The notes under the pieces: model-generated
Database searches by the model: none
Told to the model about the DNA's origin: nothing
Seen by the model: only the letters and a program-made list of their open reading frames with translations
In this document: piece after piece, positions 5,597-9,227 of the stretch
How positions within the stretch are numbered: the first letter of the stretch is position 1
Layout: each line of letters starts with the position of its first letter
From: Eubacterium sp.
GTDB taxonomy: Bacteria > Bacillota > Clostridia > Oscillospirales > Acutalibacteraceae
NCBI GenBank assembly: GCA_017543415.1
Contig: JAFYGD010000078.1
Coordinates: 1-9,227, forward strand
DNA: 9,227 nucleotides
Reading direction: 5' to 3'
Translations under genes and position numbers: made by a program

Positions 5597-6640
5597 TTAT
5601 TCCCCTGCCTTTACGTCATCATAAAGGTGACATACTACAAAGTGACCGGGCTCGATTTCCTTCTGTTCGGGAGCCTGTGTTTTACAGATTTCCATACAGT
5701 TTGCGCAGCGGGTGTGGAACTTACAGCCCGCGGGCGGATTTGCAGGTGAAGGAATAGAGCCTTCAAGCACGATTCTTTCCATTTTAACCGTCGGGTCAGG
5801 TACGGGAATTGCAGAAAACAGCGCCTTTGTATAAGGATGAAGAGGATTTTTGAAGATATCCTCCGTTTCGCCGTACTCAACAAGATTGCCGAGGTACATA
5901 ACACCTACTGTATCCGAAATATGCTCAACAACCGAAAGGTCATGAGAAATGAAAAGATATGTAAGGCTGTACTTTTCCTGAAGGTCACGAAGAAGGTTGA
6001 TAATCTGCGCCTGAATTGATACGTCAAGCGCTGATACAGGCTCGTCACAGACGATGAATTCGGGGTTAAGGGCAAGCGCTCTTGCAATACAGATACGCTG
6101 GCGCTGACCGCCCGAAAATTCGTGGGGATACCTGTCCTTATGGAAGGGCTGCAGACCGCAGTTATCCATAATTTTATCAATATAATCGTTATATTCAGCC
6201 TTGGGAACTATATTGTGCTCCCTTACAGCCTCGCCGATAATTTCGCCGACCGGCATACGGGGTGAAAGCGATGAGAACGGGTCCTGGAAGATAATCTGCA
6301 TTTTCGTTCTCATATCGTGCATTTCTTTATTGGAAAGGTCATAAACCTCTTTTCCGTTAAAGAGCACCTGACCGCCTGTTTTTTCACCCGAAAGCCTTAA
6401 AATAGTACGTCCTGTTGTGGTTTTACCGCAGCCCGATTCACCAACAAGGCCCATGGTTGTACCGCGTTTAAGGTTGAAGGTAACGCCGTCAACAGCCTTA
6501 ACGTAGCCGACTGTTTTGGCAATCATACCGTCCTTAATGGGGAAATACTTTTTAAGCGCGTTTACCTGAAGAATGTACTGAGGGTCATACTCAACGGGAG
6601 TGAAGGTATTATCAATTTTGAGCTTATCGTTTTTACTCAT
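5597..6640 (-). CDS. Oligopeptide/dipeptide ABC transporter ATP-binding protein, OppF/DppF type
   Basis: A 347-residue ATPase that pairs with the OppD-type subunit to drive peptide (or similar solute) import. Visible elements are Walker [10 protein letters not shown] (67-75), the Q-loop in [12 protein letters not shown] (Q119), the ABC signature EFSGGQRQR (174-182), Walker B FIVCDEP (195-201) and the switch histidine in ISHD (H233). The C-terminal OppD/F extension carries a cysteine set (306, 312, 315, 319, 337) like the [4Fe-4S]-binding motif described for some Dpp/Opp ATPases. I place the start at the ATG 6638-6640 because AAGGAGG lies nine bases upstream (6650-6656). A start nine codons further upstream has no ribosome binding site. 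The gene overlaps the end of the OppD-type gene by eight bases. Peptide is the default substrate for the family, but nickel or sugar substrates cannot be excluded. Confidence 0.93.
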   Translation of the reverse strand: MSKNDKLKIDNTFTPVEYDPQYILQVNALKKYFPIKDGMIAKTVGYVKAVDGVTFNLKRGTTMGLVGESGCGKTTTGRTILRLSGEKTGGQVLFNGKEVYDLSNKEMHDMRTKMQIIFQDPFSSLSPRMPVGEIIGEAVREHNIVPKAEYNDYIDKIMDNCGLQPFHKDRYPHEFSGGQRQRICIARALALNPEFIVCDEPVSALDVSIQAQIINLLRDLQEKYSLTYLFISHDLSVVEHISDTVGVMYLGNLVEYGETEDIFKNPLHPYTKALFSAIPVPDPTVKMERIVLEGSIPSPANPPAGCKFHTRCANCMEICKTQAPEQKEIEPGHFVVCHLYDDVKAGE

Positions 6641-7793
6641 TATTACTTCCCTCCTTGTTTTCTTCATAGTAACGGTAACAGCTTACCTTATGAGTAGGCG
6701 AAAGGCTGATTTCACAGGGATATTCGCCTTTGCAGCAATCAAGCTGCATTTCACATCTGTCCTTAAAGTAACAGTAGTTGGGCATATTAATCGGGTTCGG
6801 TACCTTGCCGGGGATTGAATAGAGCTTATCTACGCTCTTGCCGACAACGGGCTTTGAAGCCATAAGACCGATTGTATAGGGATGTGAGGGATGAGCAAAA
6901 ATCTCTTCCGCAGTTCCCTTTTCAACAATTCTTCCCGAATACATAACTACAACGTAATCAGCCATTTCAGCAATAACGCCGAGGTCATGCGTTATAATCA
7001 TAATTGAAGAATTAATCTTATTTTTAAGGTTTTGAAGAAGGTCAAGAATCTGCGCCTGAATTGTTACGTCAAGAGCCGTAGTGGGCTCGTCCGCAATAAT
7101 AAGCTTGGGGTTGCAGGCAAGAGCCATAGCAATCATAACACGCTGACGCATACCGCCTGAAAGCTCGTGGGGATACATTTTGTAAACGCCTTCGGAGTTT
7201 GCAATACCAACCATTTCAAGAAGTTCTATTGTTCTTGCCTTGATGTCCTCCTTGGTTTTGCCCTTACCGTCGTGAAGCTCAATAACCTCGTCAACCTGGG
7301 CACCGATACGGAATACCGGGTTAAGGCTTGTCATAGGCTCCTGGAAAATCATTGACATAAAGTTTCCGCGGAGCTTCTGCATAGCCTCGGTAGGGGTTTT
7401 TGTAATATCATACGCCTTGTCGCCGAGATTAAGACGGATTGCACCGCTAACAATCTGGCCGGTAGGACGCTGAAGGAGCTGCATAATTGAAAGCGAGGTA
7501 ACAGATTTACCGCAGCCGCTTTCACCAACAACGCCGACAGTTTTACCCTGAGGTACGTCAAAGGTAACGCCGTCTACTGCCTTTGCAGTTCCGATATCGG
7601 TGAAGAAATAGGTATGTAAATCTTCAATTTCAATAGCGTTAGCCGCGTTCTTCATAGTGGTTAAATACTCACTTTCGGGAACGTTTTTACGCTTATGCTG
7701 TTTTTCATAACCCTTGGTTATCTTTCTGTTTTCCTTTGAAATTCTGCGCGAATCGCGGGCGGAAAGATAGCCTTCTGCTTTTTGTTTAGCCAT
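6633..7793 (-). CDS. Oligopeptide/dipeptide ABC transporter ATP-binding protein, OppD/DppD type, with basic N-terminal extension
   Basis: A 386-residue ATPase of the peptide importer. It has Walker A GESGCGKS (90-97), a Q-loop in IFQEPMTSLNP (Q151), signature ELSGGMRQR (210-218), Walker B LIIADEP (231-237) and switch histidine H269 in ITHD. The C-terminal domain carries cysteines 341, 347, 353, 354, 360 and 372, in the pattern of the Opp/Dpp iron-sulfur region. The ABC domain begins near residue 53 (AIEIEDLHTYF), so about 50 residues rich in Lys, Arg and Ser lie in front of it, which is longer than usual. The start is nonetheless well supported: AAGGAGGTG (7801-7809) stands seven bases upstream of the ATG and overlaps the stop codon of the permease gene. 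The internal M47 lacks a ribosome binding site. It works with the OppF-type protein as a heterodimer under the two permeases. Confidence 0.93.
   Translation of the reverse strand: MAKQKAEGYLSARDSRRISKENRKITKGYEKQHKRKNVPESEYLTTMKNAANAIEIEDLHTYFFTDIGTAKAVDGVTFDVPQGKTVGVVGESGCGKSVTSLSIMQLLQRPTGQIVSGAIRLNLGDKAYDITKTPTEAMQKLRGNFMSMIFQEPMTSLNPVFRIGAQVDEVIELHDGKGKTKEDIKARTIELLEMVGIANSEGVYKMYPHELSGGMRQRVMIAMALACNPKLIIADEPTTALDVTIQAQILDLLQNLKNKINSSIMIITHDLGVIAEMADYVVVMYSGRIVEKGTAEEIFAHPSHPYTIGLMASKPVVGKSVDKLYSIPGKVPNPINMPNYCYFKDRCEMQLDCCKGEYPCEISLSPTHKVSCYRYYEENKEGSNNE
6638..6656 (-). promoter_or_regulatory. Ribosome binding site that fixes the OppF-type start
   Basis: On the minus strand AAGGAGG (6650-6656) precedes the ATG at 6638-6640 by nine bases and lies inside the last codons of the OppD-type gene. 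The alternative upstream ATG at 6665-6667 is preceded by CTGTTACCGTTACT, which has no complementarity to the 16S tail. The shorter protein is therefore preferred. Confidence 0.8.
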
Positions 7794-7807
7794 TATTCCG
7801 CACCTCC

Positions 7808-9227
7808 TTAACGCTTCATCTTCGGGTCAAACGCATCTCTTAAACCGTCGCCTACAATGTTGAAAGCAAGAACGGTTGCAAGAAGAAGCACGCCTGCCGG
7901 AATCCAGATAAACCAGTAATTTGTAAGTACAAACGTATCGTTTACGTCGTTGATAATATTACCCCAGGAAGCGAACGGGAAACGAACGCCGAGTCCGAGG
8001 AAGGAAAGCGTTGCCTCCATAATAATCGTATTACCGAGACCCATGGTCATAATAACGATGAGCTGAGGAATTACGTTGGGGATTAAGTGTTTGAATATTC
8101 TGCGGGGAACGGAAATACCGCACGCTTCGGTAGCGGTCATAAATTCCTGTTCACGCAGCGAAAGTATCTGACCTCGTACCATACGGGCTATACCCGGCCA
8201 GCCGAGGAATCCTAAAATCAACATCAGATACAGCATTCTAATTTTACTGTCAAGGTTTGCAGCGTCCATTGCCGCACCGAGAATAATTACAATAGGCATC
8301 ATCGGGATACAGTAGAAAATATCTACTATACGCATAATAAGGTTATCAATCCAACCGCCGAAATAGCCCGAAATACCGCCGAGGATTACGCCGAGCACGG
8401 TTTCTATAATAACTACGATAAAGCCGATGATAAGTGATACACGGCCGCCGTACATAAGACGTGTAAGCATATCCATACCGTTACGGTCGGTACCGAGCCA
8501 GTGCTTCTTTGACGGGCCCGAATAGGTATCGAAAATAGTTGTGCCTATTTCCTGTTTAACGTCCCACATCTTCTTGGAAGCGTCATATTTGAGGATATAC
8601 TCTGCGTCCTTGCCGTCCTCTGTTTTATATGCAAACGAGGTATTGCCCGCCTCAACGGCATCAACAAGCTCATTTTTGAACTCACGGGTAAAGAACACAT
8701 CGGGACTGATAGCACGAACGATATACTGGCTTACATAGGCAATTTCCTTGTCCTTTTCAAATACAATGCCGTCAGCGTCAATTGTATAATCCTTGCCGTC
8801 TGCCTTAAAGGACTTTTCATTCTTTGCATTTGCAAGAAGAGCTGCATATGTAAAATCAAATGAGAACTTATCGTTAGAAGTAGAAGAGCTTACAATCTCT
8901 TTACCGGCAATGCCGAGGATTTTACCGTCAAGCGAAACGGTATAGAGTAAATCGCTGATTTTATCAATAGCGTATTTCTTTCCTTTATACTCAAACTCTT
9001 TTGCGCCCTTCATAAAGTTGAACAGCGACTGAGCCTGAACCGCACCGCCGAAATTGTCCTTATCGTCAACGATATATCTGAATTCCTCATTAAAGCCTAC
9101 TGCCGCGTAGTCCTTAACCTGGACATCGCTTCTGTAAAATTTCTGGTCCTCTGCATAAGGGGTTACAAGACCGCCGATAAACGGGAACACGAACATAGCA
9201 AGAAGGATAACAAGACCTGTTACCGCA
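7808..9227 (-). CDS. Oligopeptide/dipeptide ABC transporter permease, OppC/DppC type, 5' end cut off, with large extracytoplasmic insertion
   Basis: The frame stays open to the right edge, so the start is outside the window; 472 codons are visible (numbered here from the first one). Residues 1-20 (AVTGLVILLAMFVFPFIGGL) are the end of the first membrane helix. About 200 hydrophilic residues follow, and then the usual OppC core begins with HWLGTDRNGMDMLTRLMYGG (242-261). Five further helices follow at roughly 263-284, 307-322, 330-350, 385-405 and 436-457. The cytoplasmic coupling loop is recognisable: EFMTATEACGISVPRRIFKH (361-380), followed by LIPN. Normal OppC proteins are about 300 residues, so this one is much longer. 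An ATG at 9194-9196 is internal to helix 1 and is not the start. It partners with an OppB-type permease that should lie to the right. Confidence 0.92.
   Translation of the reverse strand, partial: AVTGLVILLAMFVFPFIGGLVTPYAEDQKFYRSDVQVKDYAAVGFNEEFRYIVDDKDNFGGAVQAQSLFNFMKGAKEFEYKGKKYAIDKISDLLYTVSLDGKILGIAGKEIVSSSTSNDKFSFDFTYAALLANAKNEKSFKADGKDYTIDADGIVFEKDKEIAYVSQYIVRAISPDVFFTREFKNELVDAVEAGNTSFAYKTEDGKDAEYILKYDASKKMWDVKQEIGTTIFDTYSGPSKKHWLGTDRNGMDMLTRLMYGGRVSLIIGFIVVIIETVLGVILGGISGYFGGWIDNLIMRIVDIFYCIPMMPIVIILGAAMDAANLDSKIRMLYLMLILGFLGWPGIARMVRGQILSLREQEFMTATEACGISVPRRIFKHLIPNVIPQLIVIMTMGLGNTIIMEATLSFLGLGVRFPFASWGNIINDVNDTFVLTNYWFIWIPAGVLLLATVLAFNIVGDGLRDAFDPKMKR
8522..9139 (-). other. Extracytoplasmic insertion domain inside the OppC-type permease
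   Basis: This segment codes for the roughly 200 residues between the first and second membrane helices, where standard OppC proteins have only a few tens of residues. It holds three loosely similar units: EFEYKGKKYAIDKI (visible residues 77-90), SFKADGKDYTIDADGIVFEK (139-158) and SFAYKTEDGKDAEYILKYDA (197-216). Each has a Phe, a G-K pair, and an aromatic/hydrophobic strand. The composition is rich in Lys, Asp, Tyr and Phe, with no cysteines, as expected for a beta-rich exported domain. Reading frame and codon use are continuous with the core, so it is not a frameshift artefact. Function unknown; a docking surface for the solute-binding protein is one guess. Confidence 0.65.

Noticed and set aside
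6641..6667. Nine extra N-terminal codons (MKKTRREVI) for the OppF-type protein
   Set aside because: No ribosome binding site precedes this ATG, while AAGGAGG sits correctly before the ATG at 6638-6640.
9194..9196. ATG as the start of the OppC-type permease
   Set aside because: The frame is open and hydrophobic upstream to the window edge (AVTGLVILLA), so this Met lies inside membrane helix 1 and the gene is truncated by the window.
5326..9227. The Opp operon as the sulfoquinovose-glycoside importer of the same system
   Set aside because: A strong terminator and a separate promoter divide the two groups, and the sulfoquinovose group already has a GPH symporter. Adjacency alone is not enough.

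Overview
The window looks like chromosomal DNA of a low-to-mid GC Gram-positive gut-type bacterium (class Clostridia, perhaps an Oscillospiraceae/Lachnospiraceae relative). This is inferred from strong AGGAGG-type ribosome binding sites, tight overlapping gene junctions, sigma-A-like promoters and family resemblances; no marker gene fixes the taxon. Every credible gene is on the minus strand, so transcription runs from right to left.

Right part (9227 down to about 5295): the distal end of an oligopeptide/dipeptide ABC importer operon. The order is an OppC/DppC-type permease cut off by the right edge, an OppD-type ATPase, an OppF-type ATPase and a small single-pass membrane protein, followed at once by a hairpin terminator. 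The permease carries an unusual extracytoplasmic insertion of about 200 residues. The OppD protein has an unusual basic N-terminal extension.

Left part (about 5285 down to 1): a new operon starts from a perfect TTGACA-17-TATAAT promoter placed right behind that terminator. Its genes are a GH31 enzyme that aligns residue for residue with sulfoquinovosidase YihQ at the catalytic positions, a DUF4867-type protein (SftX-like), a sugar isomerase of the fucose/arabinose isomerase fold (SftI-like sulfoquinovose isomerase) and a TauE/SafE anion exporter (SftE-like). The four genes overlap or nearly touch. A second promoter with two inverted repeats then drives a GPH-family sugar:cation symporter (YihO/SftA-like), which runs off the left edge.

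Together the left genes read as a sulfoglycolysis locus for the plant sulfolipid sugar sulfoquinovose (SQ). The symporter imports SQ or SQ-glycerol, the GH31 enzyme releases SQ, the isomerase makes 6-deoxy-6-sulfofructose, and TauE exports the C3 or C4 sulfonate end product. The enzyme that splits sulfofructose (transaldolase, transketolase or other) is not in the window. The exact branch is therefore open, although DUF4867 plus an isomerase resembles the Firmicutes transaldolase (SFT) clusters. The most striking point is that the GH31 enzyme has Gln where the sulfonate-binding Arg301 of E. coli YihQ should be, with the other recognition residues kept.
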